Positions 8,696 to 18,875 of a DNA stretch of 64,000 bases are shown one piece after another. Numbering within the stretch: the first letter of the stretch is position 1; each line of letters opens with the position of its first letter. This stretch comes from Devosia litorisediminis (lineage in GTDB: Bacteria; Pseudomonadota; Alphaproteobacteria; Rhizobiales; Devosiaceae): contig NZ_JAGXTP010000001.1 of assembly GCF_018334155.1 (NCBI RefSeq), forward strand, positions 682,001 through 746,000. The letters run 5' to 3'. The notes under the pieces were generated by a model. The model did not search any database and was not told where the DNA came from. It saw only the letters and a program-made list of their open reading frames with translations. The position numbers and the translations under genes are program-made.

Positions 8696-9118
8696 CTAGA
8701 ACGTTAGCAGATCGACGAAGCGCTTGAGGCGGTCGCCCAGCTTCTTGCGCTGCTTGGTCTTGAGCTCGCCCATCAGGGCTTCTTCAAGCTGGGCCCAGTG
8801 ATCGGCCAGTCCGTTGCGGATGCGCACGCCGCGTTCGCTTAGCGCAACGCCAGCAGCGAGTTCTGGACCAACGGCCTGCCGGGTGATCAGACCCCGCTCA
8901 GTCAGGCGCGCCAGACGGTCGGTCAAACCGGCCTCGGACAGCCCCAGCTCGGCTGCCAGCTCGGTTTCGGTGCGCCCCGACCGACCCAGTTCAAACAGGA
9001 TGGCGTCGTCGCCCGGCTCGAGGCCGCGCTCTGAGAGCGGCAGCAGCAAGGCGCGGTGGGCGAGCTGGCCCGCCTGGATGAGCCGGTAAAGTGTTGAACG
9101 GGATGAGGGCTTGGACAT
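8696..9118 (-). CDS. MarR-family transcriptional regulator
   Basis: 140 residues from the ATG at 9118. Winged-helix region with ELAAELGLSEAGLTDRLARL as recognition helices and a wing leading into a long C-terminal dimerisation helix (EEALMGELKTKQRKKLGDRL). The usual DxR wing motif is not evident, so it is a divergent member. It is transcribed away from the LysR gene at 9263; the shared 144-bp region probably holds both promoters. Ligand unknown. Confidence 0.78.
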   Translation of the reverse strand: MSKPSSRSTLYRLIQAGQLAHRALLLPLSERGLEPGDDAILFELGRSGRTETELAAELGLSEAGLTDRLARLTERGLITRQAVGPELAAGVALSERGVRIRNGLADHWAQLEEALMGELKTKQRKKLGDRLKRFVDLLTF

Positions 9119-9262
9119 AGTTGGGAAAATAGTCCGAACTCCTTGTGCGCGTCGATTGAGGTTACACTCTATCGTTAATCGTGGAAGGACCAAGGCCGGT
9201 TATTGTTCACCTCACGCAGGTGAGTTATGACTTGATTGCAATGATCTGGTGAACGGAATGCC

Positions 9263-10162
9263 ATGACGCAGGACCTCGCACGCATCCGGGCTTTCGTTCA
9301 AGTCTTTGATTCAGGTGGTTTTTCTGCAGCGGCGCGGCAGCACGGCCGGTCAAAGGCGCTGCTCAGCAAATATGTGACGGACCTGGAGGACTATCTTGGG
9401 GTCCGACTGATGAACCGGACCACGCGCAAGCTCAGTTTGACCGAAGCGGGCGAGGGATATTACCGCGAAGCCAGTGCGCTGCTGCAGCAGCTTGATGATC
9501 TGGACGCCACCATTACTGACCAGACCGCCGAGCCGCGGGGCTTGTTGCGGGTCTCGGCCCCACGCAATTTTGGCGAAGATTCATTGGCACCAGCCATCTT
9601 TGAGTATCTGCGCAAGTTTCCCAAAGTGACGCTCGATCTGCGGCTGGAAGACCGCTATGTCGATCTGGTGGATGAGGGGATTGATGTCGCGTTGCGCATC
9701 TCCACACTTGCGGACTCCTCACTGATTGCCCGCAAGATTTCCGACATGCATGTGATTGTCGGCGGTGCGCCTAGTCTGCTTGAGGCTCATGGCACACCCA
9801 AGCACCCTGAAGACCTGCGGCATATGCCCTGCATTATCGATGTGAATTTGCAGGGTCAGTCGAACTGGCGCTTCGTGGATGAGGGCAAGACCATATCAGT
9901 GCCGGTGAATGGACCGCTGCGGGTCAATTCCCCATTGGCCGCGCGCAAGGCTGCCGTACTGGGCCTCGGATTTGTCGTATTGCCATCCTATCTGGCCGAA
10001 CCAGCGGTAGCCTCGGGCGAACTGGTGCCGGTACTGGCGGATTTTCTGCCAACCGGACAGACGCTGCAGGCAGTTTATCCGCACAGGCGACATCTGGCGG
10101 GAAAGGTGCGGGCCCTGATTGACCATCTGGTCGAGTGGTTCCAGACCCACCCCATCCATTAG
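9263..10162 (+). CDS. LysR-family transcriptional regulator
   Basis: 299 residues, full length. N-terminal helix-turn-helix (about 5-62: FDSGGFSAAARQHGRSKALL, then LEDYLGVRLMNRTTRKLSLT) and a C-terminal effector-binding domain (about 90-295). The sequence belongs to the common CrgA/DmlR-like branch. It lies 9 bp before the metal exporter gene on the same strand, but LysR proteins more often control divergent genes, here the MarR gene at 8696-9118. Target and ligand are not predictable. Confidence 0.88.
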   Translation: MTQDLARIRAFVQVFDSGGFSAAARQHGRSKALLSKYVTDLEDYLGVRLMNRTTRKLSLTEAGEGYYREASALLQQLDDLDATITDQTAEPRGLLRVSAPRNFGEDSLAPAIFEYLRKFPKVTLDLRLEDRYVDLVDEGIDVALRISTLADSSLIARKISDMHVIVGGAPSLLEAHGTPKHPEDLRHMPCIIDVNLQGQSNWRFVDEGKTISVPVNGPLRVNSPLAARKAAVLGLGFVVLPSYLAEPAVASGELVPVLADFLPTGQTLQAVYPHRRHLAGKVRALIDHLVEWFQTHPIH

Positions 10163-10171
10163 GGACGACAC

Positions 10172-11839
10172 GTGAACCTCAAGACTTTCGGTCGCGCGCT
10201 TGCTGGCGCTGCTCTGGGCGTTGTAGCCCTGTCCCTGCCGGCGCTGGCACATCCACACATTTTGATCGACGCCAAGGTGGCGATCACGTTTGACGATAGC
10301 GGTGCGGTGGCGGGGCTTCACTATGACTGGACCTTTGATACGGCATTTTCGGCCTGGGTCATCCAGGGGCTCGATACCAATGACGATCGGGAAACCAGCC
10401 CCGAGGAACTGCAGGAACTGGCCGACGAGAATCTGGCGGGGCTGGCCGATTTTGGCTTCTACACCTATGCCGGTGATATTGCTGACCCGATGGTGTTCAC
10501 GCCGATGGGCGACCAGCGCATGGTCTATGCGGATGGGCGCACCACGCTGAGCTATTCACTGAGCGCCGACACGCCCTATCCGGCAGGCGGGCGATTTGAG
10601 CTGGGCGTTTACGATCCGGAATATTATGTGGCCATTACCGTCTCTGATGCCACTGACGTGACGCTGGTCAATGCACCCGCTGGCTGTGCCGTCGTGGTTG
10701 AGCCGCCAAAGGAAATGTCAGATGAACTGGTGCAGCGGCTGAGTGCGCTGGGCACTGAAGTTACTGAATTGCCACCCGACCTTGCCGCAGCGACCCGCGG
10801 CACACAGGGGTTGATCGTGGTGGACTGCACCGGGGCCGAGATTGCAGCACCGGCCACGGCTGTGGAAGCCACCAAGGCCGTCGCCCAGGCCAAGCCGACG
10901 ACACCTTTCGGCGGCCCGCCAGCCGAGGTGGGACTGAACATGCCACGCACTGGCTTTTTTGGCTGGTTATCGACGCAGCAGCGCCATTTCTATGGGGCCA
11001 TCACGACCTCGCTGGATGCGCTGCGCACAGACTGGACTGCATTCTGGGTGCTGGGTGGCCTCAGCTTTGTGTATGGCATTCTGCATGCTGCCGGACCGGG
11101 GCATGGCAAAGTGGTGATTTCATCCTATGTGCTGGCCAACGAGACGCAGTTGCGGCGTGGCGTAGCGCTCAGCGTGCTCTCGGCGATGATGCAGTCGCTG
11201 GTCGCGGTCGTGTTTGTGCTGATCGCCGCTGGGTTGCTGGGCATGACCAGCCTGGCAATGAGCGATGCGGCCAACTGGATCGGAATTGCCTCCTACGCCA
11301 TGGTAGCTCTGCTGGGCGTGTGGCTGATTGCACGCAAGTTGTTTGGCTGGGGGCATAACCATGGCCACCATCATGCGGCCTCCAGTGCGGACATGGCGCG
11401 CAAGGCGCGGGCGCATCTGCATGACCACGACCACTGCCATACGAATGGGCACGGGCATGGCAATCACAGCCACGATCACGATCATGAGGGGCATGTACAT
11501 GTGGTGACACCAGCCGCGACCAGTGGCAGTTGGCGCGAGCAATTGGGCGTGGTGCTGGCTGTCGGCTTGCGCCCCTGTTCCGGAGCGTTGGTAGTTCTTG
11601 TGTTTGCGCTGTCGCAGGGCGTGCTGGCCGCCGGTATTGCGGCGGTGTTCCTGATGGGAGCGGGGACGGCGATTACGGTCGCCGTGCTGGCCACGCTGGC
11701 GGTAACGGCCAAGGGGTTGGCGCAGCGGATCGGCGGTGCGGATAATCCGCTGACGGCGTCAATCATGTGGTGGTTTGAACTGTTCGGTGCTGTGGCAGTG
11801 CTGGCGTTCGGCGTGGTTCTACTGCTGGCCAGTCTCTAG
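10172..11839 (+). CDS. Fused DUF1007-NicO nickel/cobalt exporter
   Basis: 555 residues, GTG start. A signal sequence (about 1-26) and a periplasmic DUF1007 domain (about 27-215; LAHPHILIDAKVAITFDD) are fused to a NicO/RcnA-type membrane domain (about 270-555). The latter contains HAAGPGHGK near residue 302, a His/Asp-rich cytosolic loop (about 391-443, over 20 His) and GLRPCSGALVVLVFAL. The family exports Ni2+/Co2+ across the inner membrane; the His-rich loop is expected to bind metal. The two domains are often separate genes, so this is a fusion. Confidence 0.87.
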   Translation: MNLKTFGRALAGAALGVVALSLPALAHPHILIDAKVAITFDDSGAVAGLHYDWTFDTAFSAWVIQGLDTNDDRETSPEELQELADENLAGLADFGFYTYAGDIADPMVFTPMGDQRMVYADGRTTLSYSLSADTPYPAGGRFELGVYDPEYYVAITVSDATDVTLVNAPAGCAVVVEPPKEMSDELVQRLSALGTEVTELPPDLAAATRGTQGLIVVDCTGAEIAAPATAVEATKAVAQAKPTTPFGGPPAEVGLNMPRTGFFGWLSTQQRHFYGAITTSLDALRTDWTAFWVLGGLSFVYGILHAAGPGHGKVVISSYVLANETQLRRGVALSVLSAMMQSLVAVVFVLIAAGLLGMTSLAMSDAANWIGIASYAMVALLGVWLIARKLFGWGHNHGHHHAASSADMARKARAHLHDHDHCHTNGHGHGNHSHDHDHEGHVHVVTPAATSGSWREQLGVVLAVGLRPCSGALVVLVFALSQGVLAAGIAAVFLMGAGTAITVAVLATLAVTAKGLAQRIGGADNPLTASIMWWFELFGAVAVLAFGVVLLLASL

Positions 11840-11947
11840 CTGGACGCATCCGGATCACCTCAGATGGCGCGACCCATCGCCGCCTTGCGGAGTTGGGCGG
11901 AGACGCTATGGTGACCAAAAGCCTAGAACCCTTCCAAACTGGCGCTC

Positions 11948-12973
11948 ATGTCCGATCACCTGCCGCCTGCCCATCCGCCCGTCAAAGAACAGAAAATCGG
12001 TGTCCTGCTGCTCAATCTGGGCACACCTGACGCTACCGATTACTGGAGCGTGCGACGTTATCTCAAGGAATTCCTCAGCGATCCGCGCGTCATCGAGACG
12101 CCGAAATGGCTGTGGTGGCCGCTGCTCAATCTGGTGATCCTGTCGGTACGACCGCAAAAGAGCGGCCATGCCTATGCACAGATCTGGGACAAGGAAGAAA
12201 ACGCCAGCCCGCTATTGGTGATTACCAGAAAGCAGACGGCTGCGCTGGCCGAGCGGATGGCGGGCCACGATAATGTCGTGGTGGACTTTGCCATGCGCTA
12301 TGGCAATCCATCGACCAAGAGCGTGCTGGAGAAGATGCAGGCTGAAGGCTGCACCAAGATCCTGCTGGTGCCGCTCTACCCGCAGAATTCGGCGACCACT
12401 ACCGCGACGGCCAATGACAAGGCATTCGACGTGCTCAAGACCATGCGCCGCCAGCCAGCGGTGCGCACCATGCCAGCCTATTTCGAAGACCCCAAATATA
12501 TTGAGACGCTAGGTAATTCGATCCGCGATGGCGTCGCGGCGCTGGATTTCGAGCCCGACCTCGTGATCACCAGTTATCACGGCATGCCGGTGACGTATCT
12601 CGAACGCGGCGATGTCTATCATTGCCAGTGCTACAAGACGACACGTCTGGTGCAGGAGTATCTGGGCTGGCCCAAGGACAAGCTGATGGTAACGTTCCAG
12701 TCGCGCTTTGGCCCCACCAAGTGGCTCGAACCTTATACCGACAAAACCCTCGAAGCGCTGCCGGGCAAGGGGGTAAAGAAGGTTGCCATTCTGGCCCCGG
12801 CGTTCTCGGCTGACTGCATCGAGACGCTGGAGGAAATTTCCATGGAAGGGCGCGATACCTTCCTCGAAGCCGGCGGCGAGAACTTCGCCTATATCCCGTG
12901 CCTGAATGACAGCGCGGGCGGCATGGACATGATCGAGGACATGGTGCGACGTGAACTGGCCGGCTGGCTCTAG
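11948..12973 (+). CDS. hemH: Ferrochelatase
   Basis: 341 residues, normal length. Inserts Fe2+ into protoporphyrin IX, the last step of haem synthesis. Family blocks: KIGVLLLNLGTPDA near the start, VPLYPQNSATTTATANDKAF, the metal-site region LVITSYHGMPVTYLERGD followed by YHCQCYKTT, FQSRFGPTKWLEPYTD, and the active-site helix FSADCIETLEEI. The ATG at 11948 fits the family N-terminus. Its stop overlaps the stop of the convergent gntR gene by 3 bp. Confidence 0.95.
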   Translation: MSDHLPPAHPPVKEQKIGVLLLNLGTPDATDYWSVRRYLKEFLSDPRVIETPKWLWWPLLNLVILSVRPQKSGHAYAQIWDKEENASPLLVITRKQTAALAERMAGHDNVVVDFAMRYGNPSTKSVLEKMQAEGCTKILLVPLYPQNSATTTATANDKAFDVLKTMRRQPAVRTMPAYFEDPKYIETLGNSIRDGVAALDFEPDLVITSYHGMPVTYLERGDVYHCQCYKTTRLVQEYLGWPKDKLMVTFQSRFGPTKWLEPYTDKTLEALPGKGVKKVAILAPAFSADCIETLEEISMEGRDTFLEAGGENFAYIPCLNDSAGGMDMIEDMVRRELAGWL

Positions 12974-13698
12974 CCGGCGGCCTTGCTCTCGCCAATGATG
13001 GCCTTGACCTCGTTCTCGACGATATCAAGCATCTGATTGACGGTGGCGACCGCCTTGTCGGCGTCGCCGGCAACGACCGCATCAGCAAGATCGCGGTGGA
13101 TCGGGAATGAGCTCAGGCCGAAATCGTCAGCACCAAACGGCGAGGCGCCGCCGCGCTCCAGCGCGTGGTCTAGGTTGACCAGGATCTGCCCATACATGGG
13201 GTTGCCAGACGCATCATAGATGGCGCCGTGGAAGGCGTGATCGGCCTTGCGCCAGGGACGCCCGGCATCGACTTCAAGCAGCAGGGCGTCGCAAAGCTCG
13301 GATATTTGCTGGCGCTGGGCTGGGGTGGCGGCCAGGGTCGCCTTGCGCACCACGTCGTTCTCCAGCGTGCGGCGAATTTCCATCAGGCGCAGCAGGGCTT
13401 CGCCTTCCAGCCGGACCATGGTGGGCACCAGACCGCGCGATGTCTGGACGCGGGCGGACAGATAGGTGCCATCGCCACGGCGGCGCCTGATGATGCCCAG
13501 GCCTTCCCAGCGATTGAGCGCCTCGCGAATGGTGGACCGACCGACGCCGAGCGTTGCGGCCAGCGAGACTTCGGGCGGCAGGCGATCGCCGATCTTGAGA
13601 CCGGAGCGTTCGACCATGTCAGCAAGCGCGTCCAGCACAGCAACGCCACGCGTCCGGGTTTCCAGCGGCTCAAGATAGCTCAGGGCACTCTGTCTCAC
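12970..13698 (-). CDS. FadR-type GntR transcriptional regulator
   Basis: 242 residues from a GTG at 13698, chosen because GGGAGG lies 10 bases upstream; a TTG at 13725 is the alternative. N-terminal winged helix (SLAATLGVGRSTIREALNRW) and a C-terminal FCD ligand domain with the expected Asp/His metal-site residues (DHAFHGAIYDASGNP and IHRDLADAV). Last gene of the peptide-importer operon. FadR-type regulators bind short palindromes such as TGTCnGACA; two such boxes lie upstream of the importer and the AceE-like gene, and I infer that this protein binds them. Confidence 0.87.
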   Translation of the reverse strand: MRQSALSYLEPLETRTRGVAVLDALADMVERSGLKIGDRLPPEVSLAATLGVGRSTIREALNRWEGLGIIRRRRGDGTYLSARVQTSRGLVPTMVRLEGEALLRLMEIRRTLENDVVRKATLAATPAQRQQISELCDALLLEVDAGRPWRKADHAFHGAIYDASGNPMYGQILVNLDHALERGGASPFGADDFGLSSFPIHRDLADAVVAGDADKAVATVNQMLDIVENEVKAIIGESKAAG

Positions 13699-13760
13699 GG
13701 CGCCTGATCCTCCCGGCGTGTGCAATCAACAGCCCCACACATCACAATTTTCCTGATTTG

Positions 13761-14969
13761 TCAGCCTTGTGATGCCGCTCGTGGCGCAGCCGCGCCCTTG
13801 AGATCGAGCAATTCACTCAGCGCGCCTATCAGCAAATCCATCTGCGGTTTGGAATTGTAGCCCTGCACCGACAGGCGACAAATGCAGGTGTCCTTCCATC
13901 TAAAGACCGGGATTTCAATGTTGTAGCGCTCAATCAGATCAAGCTTTAGCTGGTCGACGTCACAATCGGGGATGGGCATGGCGACCATTTGCGGGGCGCA
14001 GAAGGCAGCGCTGCTGAGCGGGGTGAGCCCGGTCATCTGCGCGAGGCGGTGGGCGGTGTCCTGCGCCAAGGCCTGGCAATGGGCCTGCACGTCGCTCCAG
14101 CCATTGGCGCGCCGGAAATCGATGGCGGCCGGCACGGTGAGCCAGGCGGACGGATCGCGCGTACCCTGCATCTCAAGCTCGTCGATAAAGGGCGAGTTGC
14201 CAAATGCACCCTTGGCGCCGGGCTCCTTGGAGTGCTCGGTCCAGCCGTGGCTGACGACCAGCGGATTGATCATGCCCTGTACACTGGGCCGGGTGTGCAG
14301 GAAGGCTGAGCCCTTGGGGGTCATCATCCATTTGTGACAATTGCCGGCATAGAAGTCGGCGCCAAGCTCATCGAGCGCCAGCGGAATGTGCCCAGGTGTG
14401 TGGGCGCCATCAATCACGCTCCAGATCCCGCGCTTGCGCGCTTCGGCAATGGCGTTCTCGATCGGAAAGAGCAGGGCGGTGGGCGAGGTGATGTGGCTGA
14501 GGAACAGCACGCGGGTGCGCTCGGTCATGCCGCCGATGATGGCCTTGGTAAACTGGCTCTCAGAGGTAAGCGGCAACGGGATATCGACCACCACGATCTC
14601 GGCACCGGTGCGGCGGGCGACGTAGGCCCAGGTCTTTTCGAGGGCTGAGTACTCGTGATCGGTGGTAAGGATCTGATCGCCGGGTTTGAGATCAAGCGAC
14701 TGGGCAACGATGTTCAGCCCCAGCGTGGCATTGGTCAGCCCGACGATATTTTCCTGGGTGGTGCCCAGTTCGGCGGCCAGCGCGATGCGGGGCACCCGCA
14801 TGGTCTCGGTCAACTCGCGACCGAGGAACTCCACTGGCTGGGCTTCGAGCTCGCGCTGCCAGCGCTGATAGGTCTCAAAGACCGGGCGGGGGCAGGCGCC
14901 GAAGGAGCCGTGATTGAGGAAAACGACATCCTCACGGAGGAGGAATTGCCGCGCAAGATTTTCGGACAC
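13761..14969 (-). CDS. Class V aminotransferase-fold PLP enzyme (isopenicillin N epimerase-like)
   Basis: 402 residues. PLP-binding blocks are VFLNHGSFGACPRPV at the N-terminus, the Asp motif VIDGAHTPGHIPL and the lysine motif GNCHKWMMTPKG, whose Lys should form the Schiff base. This branch is often annotated as isopenicillin N epimerase or cysteine desulfurase-like, but its members mostly have unknown substrates. It starts 1 bp after the oppC-type permease and precedes the GntR gene, so it probably acts on an amino acid released from the imported peptide (inference). Confidence 0.82.
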   Translation of the reverse strand: MSENLARQFLLREDVVFLNHGSFGACPRPVFETYQRWQRELEAQPVEFLGRELTETMRVPRIALAAELGTTQENIVGLTNATLGLNIVAQSLDLKPGDQILTTDHEYSALEKTWAYVARRTGAEIVVVDIPLPLTSESQFTKAIIGGMTERTRVLFLSHITSPTALLFPIENAIAEARKRGIWSVIDGAHTPGHIPLALDELGADFYAGNCHKWMMTPKGSAFLHTRPSVQGMINPLVVSHGWTEHSKEPGAKGAFGNSPFIDELEMQGTRDPSAWLTVPAAIDFRRANGWSDVQAHCQALAQDTAHRLAQMTGLTPLSSAAFCAPQMVAMPIPDCDVDQLKLDLIERYNIEIPVFRWKDTCICRLSVQGYNSKPQMDLLIGALSELLDLKGAAAPRAASQG

Positions 14970-14970
14970 G

Positions 14971-15864
14971 TCAACGGCCTTTCAAAGTCGGATCAAGCGC
15001 ATCGCGCAGTCCGTCGCCAAACAGGGTGGTCGCCAGCACGGTGATGGCGAGTGCGGCGGTGGGGAACAAAGCGAGGTGCCAATAGAAGAACATGAAATCG
15101 ATGCCCTCATTGATCATCTGGCCCCAGGTGGGGGTGGGCGGTGGCACACCAATGCCCAGAAAGCTCAGGCTGGCTTCGAGCATCATGGCCAGAGGAATGG
15201 CCAGCACGAAGCCAACGATGATGGGGGAGATCGAATTGGGAATGAGATGGCGGCGGATGATGTACCAGGGCGAGGCGCCCAGGGCCTGCGCAGCGCGGAC
15301 GAATTCCTTTTCGCGGAAGGCCTTGATCTGGGCCCGGACAAGCAGGCAGACCTGCACCCAGCCGAACAGCGCAGCAATCAGCACGATGGTGAAATAGCCG
15401 CCGCGGGTCAGCGCGCCGAGCAGCATGGCGGCCAGCAGCGGCGGGACTACCGAGAACAGCTCGATGATGCGCATGATGAACCAGTCGGTCTTGCCGCCAA
15501 AATAGCCGGCCAGCGCGCCCAGCGGGATGCCGATGACGACACTGAAAAGGGCGGCGGTAAAGCCGATGGTCAGCGATACGCGGGCGCCATAGACGATGCG
15601 GGTATAGAAATCACGCCCCAGGCTATCGACGCCGAACCAGTGTTCAGCAGAGGGGAAGGCCAGCGCCTCGGTGAGAAAGAGCTGGGCTTCGGGCGGCGCC
15701 GGGGTGATCAGCGGGGCAAAGATCGCCATCAGGATCAGGATGGCGAGGATGACGCCTGCGGTGATAGCGGCCTTGTTGCCAGAAAAACGTTGCCAGGCGA
15801 ACCAGAGGGGGCTGCGCTGGCGATAGGCTGGGGTTGGCGTGACGGTCATGGGCTCAGTGGTCAT
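14971..15864 (-). CDS. Peptide ABC transporter permease, OppC/DppC type
   Basis: 297 residues. N-terminal OppC extension with one hydrophobic segment (about 30-52), then the binding-protein-dependent permease domain with five segments (about 90-290). The ATPase-coupling EAA loop is visible as VRAAQALGASPWYIIRRHLI. It pairs with the OppB-type permease, which it overlaps by 4 bp (ATGA at 15861-15864). Confidence 0.9.
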   Translation of the reverse strand: MTTEPMTVTPTPAYRQRSPLWFAWQRFSGNKAAITAGVILAILILMAIFAPLITPAPPEAQLFLTEALAFPSAEHWFGVDSLGRDFYTRIVYGARVSLTIGFTAALFSVVIGIPLGALAGYFGGKTDWFIMRIIELFSVVPPLLAAMLLGALTRGGYFTIVLIAALFGWVQVCLLVRAQIKAFREKEFVRAAQALGASPWYIIRRHLIPNSISPIIVGFVLAIPLAMMLEASLSFLGIGVPPPTPTWGQMINEGIDFMFFYWHLALFPTAALAITVLATTLFGDGLRDALDPTLKGR

Positions 15865-16790
15865 TGGCCGCCTCCCACGCGGATGCGGGGATTGATCAGG
15901 GCGTAGACAACGTCAGAGATCAGATAGGCGATGCAGTACATGAAGGTGATCATGAGCATCAGCGCCATCTCCAGCGGATAGTCGCGGTTTTCAATCGACG
16001 AGACGAAATAGGCGCCCAGGCCCGGCACGCGGAACATGGCTTCGACAAAGATCGAGCCGGTGGCGGTGCCGATGAACATGGGCAGGAAAACGGTGACCAG
16101 CGGGATCGCCGAATTGCGCAGGACGTGCTGGAAGATGATGCGGCGCTCGGTGAGACCCTTGGCGCGCAGCACGGTGACAAAGGGACGGTTGAGCGTGTCC
16201 AGCATGGCTGAGCGGGTGTAGCGCGCATAGGTGGCCAGCGGGATGGCCGCATAGGCAATGATGGGCAGGATCCAGCGCTCGGGCTTGCCCCAGCCACTGG
16301 CGGGGAGCCAGTTGAGCCAGACTGCGAAGACCAGAATGAGCAGCATGGATGTGACGAAGACCGGGATGGTCAGGCCGAGCGTGGCCAGGGTCGAGGCGAA
16401 GTAATCGATCCAGGTATTGCGGTTGAGCGCGGCGGCCATGCCTAGCAGGATACCAAGCGGCGCGCCGATCAGCACACCGAGACCGCCGAGCACCAGGCTG
16501 GGGACCCAGGCGCGGGAGAGCAACTGGGTGACGGTCTCGCCGGGGCTCTGATAGGGTACGCCAAAGTCGAAATGCAAGACACCCCACATATAGCGGAAGT
16601 ACTGCACATAAAGCGGCTGATCGAGGCCAAGCTGGGCCATCATCTTGTCCCGCACAGCCTGGGAGACGGGCATGTCATTGCCATCAAAGGGCCCGCCGGG
16701 AATGGCGTGCATCATGAAAAAGATGATGAGCGAGACGACGATGAAGGTGACTGCGACCGAGACGAGGCGGCGGAGGATGTAGGTTAGCAT
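15861..16790 (-). CDS. Peptide ABC transporter permease, OppB/DppB type
   Basis: 309 residues from the ATG at 16790 (MLTYILRRLVSVAVTFIVV), preceded by GGGAG. Typical OppB layout: a first membrane helix at 8-28, a periplasmic segment including HAIPGGPFD, then five helices with the EAA-type loop VLRAKGLTERRIIFQHVLRN. Forms the membrane channel with the OppC-type partner. Confidence 0.9.
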   Translation of the reverse strand: MLTYILRRLVSVAVTFIVVSLIIFFMMHAIPGGPFDGNDMPVSQAVRDKMMAQLGLDQPLYVQYFRYMWGVLHFDFGVPYQSPGETVTQLLSRAWVPSLVLGGLGVLIGAPLGILLGMAAALNRNTWIDYFASTLATLGLTIPVFVTSMLLILVFAVWLNWLPASGWGKPERWILPIIAYAAIPLATYARYTRSAMLDTLNRPFVTVLRAKGLTERRIIFQHVLRNSAIPLVTVFLPMFIGTATGSIFVEAMFRVPGLGAYFVSSIENRDYPLEMALMLMITFMYCIAYLISDVVYALINPRIRVGGGQ

Positions 16791-17046
16791 TGGGGAGCTC
16801 CCGCCGTTGCGTCGCGCATGCTGCTCCACCCCCTTCTTTGCCCCTCAGGCACAGCCTTTGTGGCCTTCTTGCTCAAATTGCTCCACAGGAGCGGTTTGCC
16901 CCTGCGGGGCGCGGCGAACTCCCCCATCAAGGGGGAGGTACAGATCGCGCTACGGGCAATAGCTGGCTGCATCCACTTAACGGCACCTCCTCCAGGATGG
17001 GGGAGGCTGGCAGGGGGCGACTTCGCAAAACTCATTGCAGGCTCCC
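16791..17046. repeat. Intergenic palindromic repeat region inside the importer operon
   Basis: 256 bp between the ATPase and permease genes with no credible gene. It contains the palindrome CTCCCCC-ATCAA-GGGGGAG (16919-16937) and a related CCTCC/GGAGG stretch (about 16986-17008). The same motif recurs at 23713-23733 and 45477-45498. It looks like a dispersed palindromic element of the kind found in rhizobial genomes; its insertion would place a structured RNA inside the operon transcript. Confidence 0.6.
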
Positions 17047-18804
<1,758 letters not shown>

Positions 18805-18824
18805 GGGCTGGCCTTGCTGGGGAG

Positions 18825-18859
18825 AAAAACGCTCCCTGGCCTTGGAGTACCAGGGAGCG
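18825..18859 (-). terminator. Hairpin between the binding protein gene and the ATPase gene
   Basis: On the minus strand CGCTCCCTGG pairs with CCAGGGAGCG (10 bp, 10-base loop) and is followed by TTTTT. It sits right after the substrate-binding-protein gene, where partial termination is commonly used to make more binding protein than the rest of the transporter. Confidence 0.75.
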
Positions 18860-18875
18860 AAGTTTTGGATCGGAA